DNA of 64,000 bases from TM7 phylum sp. oral taxon 349 (GCA_018127705.1 CP072328.1:744001-808000), one strand, 5' to 3'; counted from the first letter of the stretch, positions 53,002-62,321 are shown. The notes: generated by a model from the sequence alone, not told the origin. Numbers and translations are program-made.

Positions 53002-54516
53002 TTACAGTTCCTCAATCTTCACTCGTCGCTGCTCAGTCGTGTCTCGCTCGCGTACCGTCACAGTGCCATCTTCTAGTGTTTGAAAGTCTATAACTACGCA
53101 GTGCGGCGTACCGATTTCGTCTTGGCGGCGATAGCGCTTGCCGATATTGCCGTTATCATCCCACATAACACGACCGTATGCCGCCTTCAGCTGGCGATAA
53201 ACAGCGCGGGCTTTTTCGACTAACTCAGGCTTGTTTTTGAGTAACGGAGAAACACAGAATCGCACTGGCGCTAGGTGCTCAGGTAGCGCCAGGTAGACGC
53301 GTTTGTCGCCATTGATTTCATCCTCGCGATACGCTTCACTCAGCACCGCCATCAGTGCTCGCTCCACGCCAAAGCTCGGCTCAATGACGTGCGGCACAAA
53401 TTTCGTGTTCGTGCCCTTCACTGTATACTCCATACTTTTACCGCTGACACGCTGAATGTTACCAAGGTCAAAATCTGTGCGATAAGCGATACCCATCAGC
53501 TCCTCGCGACCGATCGGGAAATCGTACTCGATATCAATGGTCTTCTTGCTGTAGTGCGCTCGGTCTTCAGCCGGCACATCTAGCTCGTGGATATGCTCGC
53601 GGCTCAAACCAAGCTTACCGAGAAATTCATGCGTCGCCGCCAGCAGCTCATCAAAAGCTTCCTGCCAGTGCTCTGGATCAACAAAGTATTCAATTTCCAT
53701 CTGCTCAAACTCACGGCTGCGGAAGATAAAGTCGCGCGGTGCAATTTCATTACGAAATGCCTTGCCCTGCTGAGCGATACCAAACGGCAAATTAGGATAA
53801 AAAGCGTCAACGACATTTTTGAAATTGGTGAAGATGCCTTGAGCGGTTTCAGGACGAATATATACAAGCGATTCTTTTTCGCCTTTGAGATTTTCGATTA
53901 TTGCATCCTGAAAAGCACTACCCATGCGAATAGCATTTAGAGCATTCTGCATAGCATTCTCGTCATTTAGGTTCGTGCTAAGCTTATCACCATATTCATG
54001 CGCCTCTTGCGCCTTCTCTAACATCCCATCTCGTCCCATCATTCTCGCAGGACCAATGAACGTTTCAAACATCATATTAAACGTTCGTGAGTTACTCAGT
54101 GGATTACCATCCGGGCTTGTAATTCCCTTTTCGCGAATCGCCGCATCCATCTGTTGCATCGTCATGCCGTCCGGATCAACGCCGTTATCCTTCAAAATAT
54201 GATCCGTCCGATAGCGCCGGTGATTAACCGTATCCTCGCACAGCGGATCAACAAACGTATCAACATGCCCGCTCGCCTGCCACACCTTCTGATTCATCAA
54301 AATCGCCGCATCCACACCGTACATGTCGTCGCGCTCGTCAACAAAGTGCCGCCACCACAACTGCATAATATTCCGCTTCAGCGCTACGCCAAGTGGACCG
54401 TAATCCCATGTGCCGCTCAAACCGCCATAGACATCCGAACCTTGGTAAATAAAACCGCGACGTTTGCATAAGCTCACTAAATTTTCCATCTTCTCGTTCT
54501 TAATTTGCTTTCCCAT
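53002..54516 (-). CDS. glyS: Glycine--tRNA ligase (single-chain alpha2 type)
   Basis: Class II synthetase, 504 aa, the eukaryote/archaea-like homodimeric form also used by many Gram-positives and CPR. Motif 1 region YGPLGVALKRNI, motif 2 FRNEIAPRDFIFRSREFEQME, motif 3 region EPSFGVERALMAVL, and a C-terminal anticodon-binding domain (LAPVRFCVSPLLKNKPEL). TATAAT lies 11 nt upstream of ATG 54516. Confidence 0.97.
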   Translation of the reverse strand: MGKQIKNEKMENLVSLCKRRGFIYQGSDVYGGLSGTWDYGPLGVALKRNIMQLWWRHFVDERDDMYGVDAAILMNQKVWQASGHVDTFVDPLCEDTVNHRRYRTDHILKDNGVDPDGMTMQQMDAAIREKGITSPDGNPLSNSRTFNMMFETFIGPARMMGRDGMLEKAQEAHEYGDKLSTNLNDENAMQNALNAIRMGSAFQDAIIENLKGEKESLVYIRPETAQGIFTNFKNVVDAFYPNLPFGIAQQGKAFRNEIAPRDFIFRSREFEQMEIEYFVDPEHWQEAFDELLAATHEFLGKLGLSREHIHELDVPAEDRAHYSKKTIDIEYDFPIGREELMGIAYRTDFDLGNIQRVSGKSMEYTVKGTNTKFVPHVIEPSFGVERALMAVLSEAYREDEINGDKRVYLALPEHLAPVRFCVSPLLKNKPELVEKARAVYRQLKAAYGRVMWDDNGNIGKRYRRQDEIGTPHCVVIDFQTLEDGTVTVRERDTTEQRRVKIEEL

Positions 54517-54551
54517 AACTACCGCTAATTATACCATGACTCAGCGAGCAG

Positions 54552-55226
54552 CTACACGCCGGCGTGCTGCCGCGCTAGCAGCCAGCAGTCTGGTAAAATT
54601 CGTTCCACACCGCCAATTTGCGCCACAGCCGATAGCGGCTTGTTTGCCACTAAGCGTAAAAATTTAATATGATCAGCCGAGATATCACCCTGCACGCTCG
54701 GACGCAGCCCGCGTTCGCTAATATCATACATATAGGTGCGCTCTGGATTGAGCGGCACGCCAGTTATGTCGCGCGAAAAACTTAAATCGTACCCCGTCAA
54801 GCTCGCATAATGGATATAGAACCATACTTGCGTCAGCTGCAGCTGCACCGACAGCGCATCAAGCCCTGCAAAGACCGATTGTACAACATCAAACCACTCC
54901 GGCTCGTCAACATCGCGACTCGCCCGCTCGACATATTTAACTACCTCATAGCCAAATTGCAGCCGATCATAATCCGCCAGGATATTCCGATAAAAATGAA
55001 TAAGGCGTGCTGATGTTAATGTTGCGAGATCGCCCTTCCCCTGCTGCAGTACAACATCGCTCACGCCAAATAGTTCAATGCCGCCCGCCAACTTACTTTT
55101 CTCGCGCCGAACACCGCGCGCCATCGCGCCTCGCTGCCCAAGCGGCGTCAACAGCGTCAAGATCCGATCCGCTTCACCGAAGTTTGTACGCCGCAACACA
55201 ATCGCCTGCGTTCGCTCTGCGCTCAT
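54552..55226 (-). CDS. recO: DNA repair protein RecO
   Basis: Loads RecA at gaps with RecR. 224 aa, N-terminal OB fold beginning AIVLRRTNFGEADRILTLLT, VARGVRREKSKLAGGIELFG-like segment, helical C-terminus; the Cys4 zinc site of some RecO is absent. ATG 55226 overlaps the response-regulator stop by 4 nt (ATGA), an unusual partner for recO. Confidence 0.9.
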   Translation of the reverse strand: MSAERTQAIVLRRTNFGEADRILTLLTPLGQRGAMARGVRREKSKLAGGIELFGVSDVVLQQGKGDLATLTSARLIHFYRNILADYDRLQFGYEVVKYVERASRDVDEPEWFDVVQSVFAGLDALSVQLQLTQVWFYIHYASLTGYDLSFSRDITGVPLNPERTYMYDISERGLRPSVQGDISADHIKFLRLVANKPLSAVAQIGGVERILPDCWLLARQHAGV

Positions 55227-55588
55227 ACTAATACCTTTCGCACTGCCGCAACAGCCGACTGCGGCATCATTGTCGATTTATCAAGAATCTGGCGCACTCC
55301 GTATGCCGCCGCGTCCTCCATCCGCAGTTCGCTTGTGCTTGCTGTACAAATAATTACTGGAATTTGCGCCAAATCGCTATGCGACTGCAATTCTTGCAGC
55401 AGCACAAACCCATTCGGACCGGGCATGAAAATATCAAGGATAATAGCAGCAGGCGGATGCTCGTCTATCACTACCATTGCCTCAAGCGCATGCGCCACAA
55501 TTTGCACATCAACGTTTATGCCCCGCAGCTGTTTTGCTAATAGCTCGGCAAACCACCGATCATCATCAACAATTAGTACGCGTTTCAT
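55223..55588 (-). CDS. Single-domain response regulator
   Basis: 121-aa receiver domain: acidic pair in VLIVDDDRW (8-10), phospho-acceptor Asp52 in IILDIFMPGPNG, Thr/Ser in ICTAS, and Lys in ILDKS. No output domain, so it acts by protein contact (CheY/Spo0F-like). Start overlaps the kinase stop by 4 nt (ATGA). Confidence 0.93.
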   Translation of the reverse strand: MKRVLIVDDDRWFAELLAKQLRGINVDVQIVAHALEAMVVIDEHPPAAIILDIFMPGPNGFVLLQELQSHSDLAQIPVIICTASTSELRMEDAAAYGVRQILDKSTMMPQSAVAAVRKVLV

Positions 55589-56298
55589 AGCAACCTCAGC
55601 TGTGTTGATGTCATGATATCAACGTAAAATGTTGCGCCATCGCGATGGCGCACCGCGCCAATTGACGCCCCCATCGCTGCCGCAAATTCATGCGCCACTA
55701 CTATACCAAGTCCGCTGCTTGCCGGACGGTTGTGCAGCGGCTGCGGTTGGCCTAAATTCTGCATCAGTCGCTGCCATACGTTCGCCGGTACTGCCGGTCC
55801 ATAGTCGCGCACGCCGAGCCGGATCACAGCACCGCGCTGGCGCTGCTGCGCCGAAATATACACCGGCGCATCACGCAAACTATAATGAAGCGCGTTATCG
55901 GTAAAATTAAGCAGAATACGCCGCAACAGCTCGCGGTTTGCAAGTCCCAACAACTGCCTTCTGTGTGATTTTACGCCGATCGTTCGGTTGTGCGCTGTAT
56001 AGAGCGGCGATAATTCATCCGCCACCTCTTCGCATAGCACAATCGGATTAAGCGGCTCGACTTTAAACAGTCCGTCGTCAAGCCGTTCAGCACGCGTTAA
56101 GTCTGTTGTTAGCCGCAAGGCGCGCTCAGTTGTCAACGTAATGCGCCGCTGCAAAACCGCCCGCTCCGTATCAGTATAACCGCCCGTCTCAAGCGCTAAC
56201 GACAGCTGCCGCACAAGTGCCAACGGCGCTTTTAACTCATGCGCTGCTGCTGCCACTAGAGGCAGCCGAAACGGCTCTCGCGTTCTACCCTCCTGCAT
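55585..56298 (-). CDS. Soluble histidine kinase
   Basis: 237 aa: HisKA with His in AAAHELKAPLALVRQ, HATPase_c with N box NFTDNALHYS, GVRDYGPAVP (G1) and SSGLGIVVAHEF (G2). No sensor domain or membrane helix, so it must be cytoplasmic and receive its signal through another protein. ATG 56298 chosen (TACACT 9 nt upstream). Leads an operon with the response regulator and recO. Confidence 0.9.
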   Translation of the reverse strand: MQEGRTREPFRLPLVAAAAHELKAPLALVRQLSLALETGGYTDTERAVLQRRITLTTERALRLTTDLTRAERLDDGLFKVEPLNPIVLCEEVADELSPLYTAHNRTIGVKSHRRQLLGLANRELLRRILLNFTDNALHYSLRDAPVYISAQQRQRGAVIRLGVRDYGPAVPANVWQRLMQNLGQPQPLHNRPASSGLGIVVAHEFAAAMGASIGAVRHRDGATFYVDIMTSTQLRLL

Positions 56299-56353
56299 CG
56301 TACTTCCAGTGTAGCACGCAGGCAAGCATCAGCTCTAGCGTAAGCGCATTTGT

Positions 56354-57016
56354 TTATTCGTTGAACTTCACTGTCTTAAGAAGTGCTTCGTAATCTTCGG
56401 TAAATACATCGCCGTCGGTGCGAATCGTCAAGGTGCGGTCGCGCATTTTCAGCAGAATTGCCGTACCATAAATATCTTTTGTAAAGTTACCAACGAGCTT
56501 CACGCCTGTACGCTTACCGTCGCTATATGCGCTTGATTTCAAATCGCCGCGCTTAACATATGGATCGTATTGCGCCACCGATTGGTCGTATGTCTTTTGC
56601 TCAATCGTAATACGCAGCGCAAATTTCGACGTCTGCGTGATCGGCGGTACAAGTACTGGATTCAGATACGCCTCATACGTCACGCCGCCGCCCTTGCTGA
56701 TGTCGGTTGCTTGGTATGCGCTCCAAGTTTTTGGATAATCAAACGTTAAGCTGCCATAGTCAGACGGTCCGGCAAACTGGCGCTTCGGCTCTTTCTCCGC
56801 CGCCTCAAACTTCGCCTGCATTTCCTCGCTATTCTTCTTGACCGCTTCAGCGGTTGCGACATCAATCTTGCCATCAACATCTTTTTTCTGATCCATATAC
56901 TGCAAATACGCCCACACGCTAAACGCGCCAAACCCGATCACTAAAATCACTAGCACCACGATAGCAACAATACTACCCTTGATAGCTCCTTTTTCACTGT
57001 TTCGCCGTGTCTTCAT
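56354..57016 (-). CDS. Membrane-anchored protein, unknown (PsbP-like outside domain possible)
   Basis: 220 aa: basic N-terminus, one membrane helix (about 16-40, IVAIVVLVILVIGFGAFSVW), a linker helix, and a beta-rich domain from FAGPSDYGSLTFDYPKTWSA on, a pattern typical of PsbP-like/lipoprotein domains in CPR. TATAAT ends 7 nt before the ATG (leaderless). Faces outside the membrane. Exact role unknown. Confidence 0.75.
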   Translation of the reverse strand: MKTRRNSEKGAIKGSIVAIVVLVILVIGFGAFSVWAYLQYMDQKKDVDGKIDVATAEAVKKNSEEMQAKFEAAEKEPKRQFAGPSDYGSLTFDYPKTWSAYQATDISKGGGVTYEAYLNPVLVPPITQTSKFALRITIEQKTYDQSVAQYDPYVKRGDLKSSAYSDGKRTGVKLVGNFTKDIYGTAILLKMRDRTLTIRTDGDVFTEDYEALLKTVKFNE

Positions 57017-57040
57017 GGTTATGATTATACGTGGTCGCAG

Positions 57041-57553
57041 CTATTTATGCAAAGGGTTAATGATATATAGATGATGCGCGCCAATTGATTTTACCGCCTT
57101 GTAGCCGTTCGCTTGAAACCCATAGCTAATAAGGTACAGCGGACGGCCAATCTTCGCTGCCTGCGCTTCAACATACCGTACCATGCGCGACATATCGCGG
57201 TTATCGCCAAACGCATATACGGCAGTCGTGTCATTCGGCAAATCAACGCGCCAGAAATTTGTAAAGCGCACCGTCACGCGGGCATCGCCGCGCGACAACC
57301 ACCGCGACAGTAAAACGAGCAGCGGATGAATTTCGTAACCAACCGCCCGCGCGCCGCGTTGACTCGCCTGGCGCAACACAACGCCATCTCCCGAACCAAT
57401 ATCAACCAAAACATCATTTGCGCCTAACGGGTACAGCTCGCGAAACGCCCGCGCAACATCACGCCGATGAGATGGCACGTATGGTGCTCCCGTAAACGCG
57501 CTAAACCCAGCGAGCACAATAAGAGCAAGTACTATAAAGAACAGCCACGACAT
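57041..57553 (-). CDS. Membrane-anchored SAM-dependent methyltransferase-like protein
   Basis: 170 aa: N-terminal membrane helix (about 2-18), then a class I methyltransferase core with VDIGSGDGVVLRQASQRGAR (motif I) and the acidic end of strand 2 in VGYEIHP. Motif IV reads AVYAFGDNRD rather than NPPY. Resembles the ATPSCKMT/lysine methyltransferase group in size and anchor, a guess. Starts 7 nt after xseB, same operon. Confidence 0.75.
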   Translation of the reverse strand: MSWLFFIVLALIVLAGFSAFTGAPYVPSHRRDVARAFRELYPLGANDVLVDIGSGDGVVLRQASQRGARAVGYEIHPLLVLLSRWLSRGDARVTVRFTNFWRVDLPNDTTAVYAFGDNRDMSRMVRYVEAQAAKIGRPLYLISYGFQANGYKAVKSIGAHHLYIINPLHK

Positions 57554-57560
57554 GGCGCGC

Positions 57561-57767
57561 CTATACCTCGTCGAATCGTTTTTTTATAACGTTTATATCA
57601 TTTTTGATATTTTTCAGGTCATTTTCAATTGATTTTGCCAGTTCTTCTGCTTCGCGGAATTTCTCAATCGCGTCTTCAAGCGTGAACTCATCGCTTTCAA
57701 ACCATGCAACAAGTTTGCCAAGCTGCGCCATTTTTTCTGATACCGATTTATTCGTTTGCTGCGACAT
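57561..57767 (-). CDS. xseB: Exodeoxyribonuclease VII small subunit
   Basis: 68-aa helical-hairpin subunit: SVSEKMAQLGKLVAWFESDE, LEDAIEKFREAEELA. Partner of XseA. GGAGG lies 8 nt before the ATG, which is inside the end of xseA (20-nt overlap). Confidence 0.93.
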   Translation of the reverse strand: MSQQTNKSVSEKMAQLGKLVAWFESDEFTLEDAIEKFREAEELAKSIENDLKNIKNDINVIKKRFDEV

Positions 57768-58839
57768 GCGTCACCTCCGCTGTTATCGTTTGTTTACTCT
57801 GCTGAATCGTAATTTCGCTGCCAACACATGCTACACCGCGTACAATCGCATAGCCGCGCGCTAACACCGCTCGCGGATCGTAGGCAGCAAGCATGCGACA
57901 CTGTTGTTCAGTCTGATTTAACGACATGTCGATTCTCCGTTCAGCCGCCTCAAGACTGCGCGCCAGCAAACGTCTCGTTTCCTGCCGTGTTACATCAATG
58001 TTGCTGTCAAACTGCGCTATAATCCTTGATACTTGATGGTGTGCCGCTGCGATATACTCGCGCTTGTCAGGCACGATAATTTGTGCCGCATTGCTCGGCG
58101 TAGCAGCGCGCACATCAGCCGCTAGATCAGCGAGCGTTACGTCAACCTCGTGCCCTACGCCAACCAGTGTCGGGATTCGGCTTGATGCAATTGCACGTAC
58201 GAGCAATTCGTCGTTAAACACGCCTAGGTCGTCGGCGCTTCCGCCGCCGCGCAAAATCGCAAGCACTTCGGGCGGATGCTCCGACTCGTTAAAATAACGG
58301 ATTGCTGCGATAATTTGGTCGGCTGCCGCTTCGCCCTGCACCTGCACGTGTGCGACATCAACCCGCATACCGCCCCAGCGCTTGTTTAAAATTGTAATAA
58401 AGTCTGTATACCCCGCCGCCTGCGTACTTGAGATAACGCCAATATGTACTGGGATCGCCGGCAATACGCGCTTACGTTCCGGCGCAAACAGTCCTTCTTT
58501 ATCAAGCTTCGCGCGCAGCAGTTCAAATCCTTTGCGCAAGCTGCCCTCGCCGCTCGGGCGATACGACTGCACTGTCACGCTAAATTTCCCCCATGCTGTC
58601 ACTTTCGGCAGAGCACGCACAATCAACTTCATACCGTCTGCTATCGGCGTACGTAAGCCATACACTGACATAAAGCAGCTCACGCTGCCACGTTCATCCT
58701 TCAGGTCAAAAAATACCCACTTGTTTTGATTTACCTTGAAGCTCGCAACTTCACCTTCTATTTCAACAGCGCTAAATGCCGCCTCAAGCGACTGGTTGAC
58801 AACCGCTAAAAAATCACTAACGCTGAACCGCGGCGTCAT
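57748..58839 (-). CDS. xseA: Exodeoxyribonuclease VII large subunit
   Basis: Degrades single-stranded DNA to oligonucleotides with XseB. 363 aa: OB-fold N-terminus (FSVSDFLAVVNQSLEAAF, VEGEVASFK-like), catalytic core IPVHIGVISSTQAAGYTDFI, ILRGGGSADDLGVFNDE and VGVGHEVDVTLADLAADVRA TPSNAA. Start set at ATG 58839 where the conserved domain begins; the longer frame lies in the upstream gene. Overlaps that gene by 23 nt. Confidence 0.96.
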   Translation of the reverse strand: MTPRFSVSDFLAVVNQSLEAAFSAVEIEGEVASFKVNQNKWVFFDLKDERGSVSCFMSVYGLRTPIADGMKLIVRALPKVTAWGKFSVTVQSYRPSGEGSLRKGFELLRAKLDKEGLFAPERKRVLPAIPVHIGVISSTQAAGYTDFITILNKRWGGMRVDVAHVQVQGEAAADQIIAAIRYFNESEHPPEVLAILRGGGSADDLGVFNDELLVRAIASSRIPTLVGVGHEVDVTLADLAADVRAATPSNAAQIIVPDKREYIAAAHHQVSRIIAQFDSNIDVTRQETRRLLARSLEAAERRIDMSLNQTEQQCRMLAAYDPRAVLARGYAIVRGVACVGSEITIQQSKQTITAEVTHVAANE

Positions 58840-59893
58840 GTGGTTTCCCGTATTTGATAAGCGCATGCTGGTAGAATATATACCCAAACAGAATCGTTCC
58901 CGCTAGCAAAATAACGCGCGTCAGTACGATACCTGCAATTGCTGCATCTGAACGCACGCCCGCCATACTTAAGAAAAAAATCATAATCAGTTCATACGCA
59001 CCCGCACCGCCCGGCGTAAACGCAACGACGCTCGCAAGCGATGCTACGCCGTATCCAACCATCAAGATCGCCGGATTGATCGGCGTACCCAGCGCGAGAA
59101 ACGCCAGGAAGAACATGCCTGCATCAAAGAGAGTGTAGACAATGCCCCACAAAAACGGCTTTGCGAGTAACCGCGGGCGATTCCACATATCCTGAAAATC
59201 ACTTTGCATTTCAGCGAAGAACTGCTCAACATTCTCAAACTTTAACAACCGCCGCTTTCTGCCAAGCGTCGCGAGCCGCACGGTACGATTTACGCAGCGT
59301 GTTATATTCGCCGCTGTTGCCCGCATACGAGGCTTCGACGAAAAAACATATACAATTCCAAATGTTAAAGCCACGACAACCAGCACGAGCACGAAACTTG
59401 ACGCCACAATATAACGGTTTACATGGCCATCAAACGCCAAGAACACCACCGATAAAACAAGCAAGCAAACTAACGCTAAAAATCCTGTTACATAGCGTAC
59501 GACCTGCGCGAATGTCGAACGAGACGTACTAACGCCTAATTTGTGCATGCGCCATGTCGCGTACGAGATACCGCTCACGCCGCCTGACGGAAAAATGTGA
59601 TTGACAAGATTAAGCTCAAGCGAAATCCGTGTTTGCTCAAACCGCGATACGTGATGGATATCGCGCTTATCGCGCAAGTACGAAAAGATCATCTCGCCGC
59701 CCGAAAAATACACCACGATTTGAAACGGCACAAGCAATAATAGCAGCAGCACGTCTGCCTGCCCGAATAGCTCCCAAGCTTTTTGCAACTCGTGGCGCGA
59801 CATGTAGACAATTGCGCCCAGAACCAGTATTGTCACAACGCTCAAGATAGTGCGCGGCGATCGTATACCCCCTGCAGTTTTTTTTGATGCCAT
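58817..59893 (-). CDS. LPG-synthase-TM/flippase-like membrane protein
   Basis: UPF0104/AglD-like polytopic protein, 358 aa with about eight membrane helices. Conserved LVNHIFPSGGVSGISYATWR near 92-111 and AFTPGGAGAYELIMIFF near 295-311 are typical of the family, which moves or modifies lipids. TATAAT ends 8 nt before the ATG, divergent from the methyltransferase gene at 59945. First gene of the xse operon. Confidence 0.88.
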   Translation of the reverse strand: MASKKTAGGIRSPRTILSVVTILVLGAIVYMSRHELQKAWELFGQADVLLLLLLVPFQIVVYFSGGEMIFSYLRDKRDIHHVSRFEQTRISLELNLVNHIFPSGGVSGISYATWRMHKLGVSTSRSTFAQVVRYVTGFLALVCLLVLSVVFLAFDGHVNRYIVASSFVLVLVVVALTFGIVYVFSSKPRMRATAANITRCVNRTVRLATLGRKRRLLKFENVEQFFAEMQSDFQDMWNRPRLLAKPFLWGIVYTLFDAGMFFLAFLALGTPINPAILMVGYGVASLASVVAFTPGGAGAYELIMIFFLSMAGVRSDAAIAGIVLTRVILLAGTILFGYIFYQHALIKYGKPHDAAVQR

Positions 59894-59944
59894 CGCTCAT
59901 CATTATACCACGAGCTACTCTTACGCACAGTGTATAATAGCACT

Positions 59945-61165
59945 ATGTTTATCGCGATATTAGGTCGCCAGCCGGCACTCGGCGCTGCTGAACTAGAGCG
60001 CTTATATGGCAGCGATTGTACGCGCTGGTTTTCCGATCATACAATACTCGTTGAATCGGATATGTTTGATTTTAATCGTTTGGGCGGCAGCCTAAAGGCC
60101 GGACGCGTTATCTTACAAACGAATGGCAATTGGCAAACGATAAGCCGTGCAGTTGTAGACCGCTATGCTAAGCAATGGCACGGCGTGCCGCACAAAATAA
60201 CACTTGGCATAAGCGCGTACGGTTTTCGTATTTCATCGCGCGACGTACAGAAAACCGGACTTTTATTAAAAAAACAGCTGCAGCAATGCGGCGTTAGCCT
60301 GCGGCTCATACCAAATACTGCGCCAGCCCTTAACACCGCCGCATCGCATCATAACAAGCTCGGTCTGTCGCCGCATAAAGTTGAGCTGCTCATCGTACGC
60401 AACGCATCTGGACGCGTCGTCATTGCGGAGAGCATCGGCGCACAGAATATTTCCGCCCTCGCCGCCCGCGACCAAGCACGACCGCGTACCGATGCATTTG
60501 TCGGTATGCTGCCGCCAAAGCTAGCGCGGATGATGGTAAATTTCACAGGGCTACCTGGAAAATTCGATAATTCAGCAGCAGAAAGCACATCTAGGCTCTG
60601 CATTCTCGACCCCTTCTGCGGTACGGGAACTGTATTGCAAGAGGCGCTCCTTGACGGCTATTCTGTTATCGGCACCGATCTAAGCCAAAAAATGATTGAT
60701 TACACGACCGAGAATCTATCATGGCTACGCCAAAAATTCCGAACAACAGGCGAAGTTATCGCCCTGCAGCAAGCAGACGCTACCACTTTTCAGTGGAAAT
60801 CGTCACGCGCTATCAACGCTGTCGTCTGCGAGACCTACCTAGGGCAGCCGTTCTCTGCGCCGCCTCGCCCCGAAAAACTGCGCGAAGTCGCCGGAAACTG
60901 CAATCATATCATCACCGCATTTTTACGTAATATTCATTCACAGCTCAGCAATGCGACGCCGCTCGTCCTCGCCGTGCCCGCCTGGCGCAATCGTGATGGC
61001 CATTTCACTCATCTGCCGCTTATCAAGCATCTCGCAGATCTCGGGTATCAACGCGTTCTCTTACGCCACATTCGCCCCAAGCAACTCTTGTATTACCGCG
61101 AGAACCAAGTTGTCGCCCGCGAAATCCTTATTCTTACGAAAAGCCCAGACACAGAAAGTATGTAA
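59945..61165 (+). CDS. Trm11-like RNA methyltransferase
   Basis: 406 aa: N-terminal THUMP/ferredoxin-like half with RISSRDVQKTGLLLKKQL, then RPRTDAFVGMLPPKLARMM and a Rossmann methyltransferase with LDPFCGTGTVLQEALLDGYS and VIGTDLS, as in Trm11/TrmG10 enzymes that modify tRNA G10. The catalytic loop, normally DPPYG, reads CETYLGQPF, so activity on guanosine N2 is doubtful. ATG 59945 follows TATAAT by 6 nt (leaderless). Confidence 0.82.
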   Translation: MFIAILGRQPALGAAELERLYGSDCTRWFSDHTILVESDMFDFNRLGGSLKAGRVILQTNGNWQTISRAVVDRYAKQWHGVPHKITLGISAYGFRISSRDVQKTGLLLKKQLQQCGVSLRLIPNTAPALNTAASHHNKLGLSPHKVELLIVRNASGRVVIAESIGAQNISALAARDQARPRTDAFVGMLPPKLARMMVNFTGLPGKFDNSAAESTSRLCILDPFCGTGTVLQEALLDGYSVIGTDLSQKMIDYTTENLSWLRQKFRTTGEVIALQQADATTFQWKSSRAINAVVCETYLGQPFSAPPRPEKLREVAGNCNHIITAFLRNIHSQLSNATPLVLAVPAWRNRDGHFTHLPLIKHLADLGYQRVLLRHIRPKQLLYYRENQVVAREILILTKSPDTESM

Positions 61166-61225
61166 TTACTGATGCGATAACAGTCGCTTCTTTAATCTCG
61201 CCAACAGCAGCTTCCCCTACGTACC

Positions 61226-62238
61226 AGGCTCACTACCTTTGCGACACATTTATTAGCAGCTATGCCAATCCAATAGATCAAGCGGATAATTTCCATTAAT
61301 GCTTGAGTGCCGCCTGAACTGGTTGTAGTATGCGAGATACCAATAAATCCTTTCCGGCACAATTGATGCACGTATGTTTGGAGATAAGCATTCCTCTTGG
61401 ATAGTACGATTGAATCTCTCAATATGGGCATTGTCATTACTCTTGCGCACTCTGGAATGGCGCAAGGCAATCCCTTTAGAATTCAGTTGATCGTGAAACC
61501 ATTTACCAAACTCTGGCCCGTTGTCGGTTTGTAGCATCGCCAGCGAGATACCGAGATAATCTTGTCCGCGCATAACAAAATGAAAGCTCGCCCGCTGATT
61601 GCATTTGGGAGAATACTCAGCATAGGCAGCACGCGAAAAGAGATCTATGAGTGTATAGACATAAAAGCGCCCGCCATCTCTTTGCACGAAATGAATAGTA
61701 TCCGCCTGCACTAAGTCTCCTGGTTTATTAGCTAGCGGGCGCGGTATATAAGGCCGATGCCGTTTCCACTTGCTTATAGGTTTTTGTGAGACCTTGGCGC
61801 CGCAAGGTACGCTTAACGCTACTGAGTGATACCGCTACGCCGCGCTCTTGCAGCTCAAGATGAATAAAATACGCACCGCGGCCGCTCCGCTGTCTTTCTG
61901 TTACAATAGCCGCAACTATCTCGTCTGGCAATGTATGAGGATGATGCCGCGGCGCTGAAGACAAGGTCGGTATATGAGCATTCCATGCTAAGTCTAGGGT
62001 CTTAGCTTTTTCTATCCATCGATACAGCGTCGTCCGGTGTACGCCGCTCCGGCGGGCAGCTTCAGCGACACTCATGCCTTGGCGTATGACCAGATCTACT
62101 GCCGCTCGTCTAGCCTTTGGAGCGTAAGGATTGTTAGAATAAGCCATAGCAGACTACTCCTTTCTGATTAGGTGGTACTAATCTAGTGTAGGATAGTCTG
62201 CTTTTTTAGGCAGAGGATGTTGCGAAGGTAGTGAGCCT
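61226..62238. mobile_element. 1013-bp insertion sequence with 21-bp terminal repeats (IS481/IS3-type)
   Basis: Terminal inverted repeats AGGCTCACTACCTTTGCGACA (left, 61226-61246, shown without its last base it is 20 nt) and the right copy at 62218-62238 match at 19 of 21 positions. They enclose a two-frame DDE transposase on the minus strand. No clear target duplication. Its right end lies 12 bp from the -35 box of rpmA. Confidence 0.85.
61253..62147 (-). pseudogene. IS481-like transposase split by a frameshift
   Basis: Upstream frame (61728-62147): HTH parts ARRAAVDLVIRQGMSVAEAA and SGVHRTTLYRWIEKA. Downstream frame (61253 to about 61780): KWKRHRPYIPRPLANKPGDL, VQADTIHFV (first Asp), LQTDNGPEFGKWF (second Asp), and AHIERFNRTIQEE (Glu). 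The two frames are offset by +1 near 61765-61780, next to an A5 tract. Either a single indel inactivated it or the product needs a programmed shift. AGAAAGGAG precedes the ATG. Confidence 0.85.
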
Positions 62239-62249
62239 TTACGCCCCTA

Positions 62250-62278
62250 TTGACGGCAGCTAATAAGCGGTGTACAAT
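62250..62278 (+). promoter_or_regulatory. rpmA promoter
   Basis: TTGACG (62250-62255), 17-nt spacer, TACAAT (62273-62278); leader of about 40 nt with AAAGGAG before ATG 62322. The IS ends 12 bp upstream. Confidence 0.75.
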
Positions 62279-62321
62279 AGAGCGGATTGTTTTATATTTT
62301 ATTAGTACGTAAAGGAGTCGT

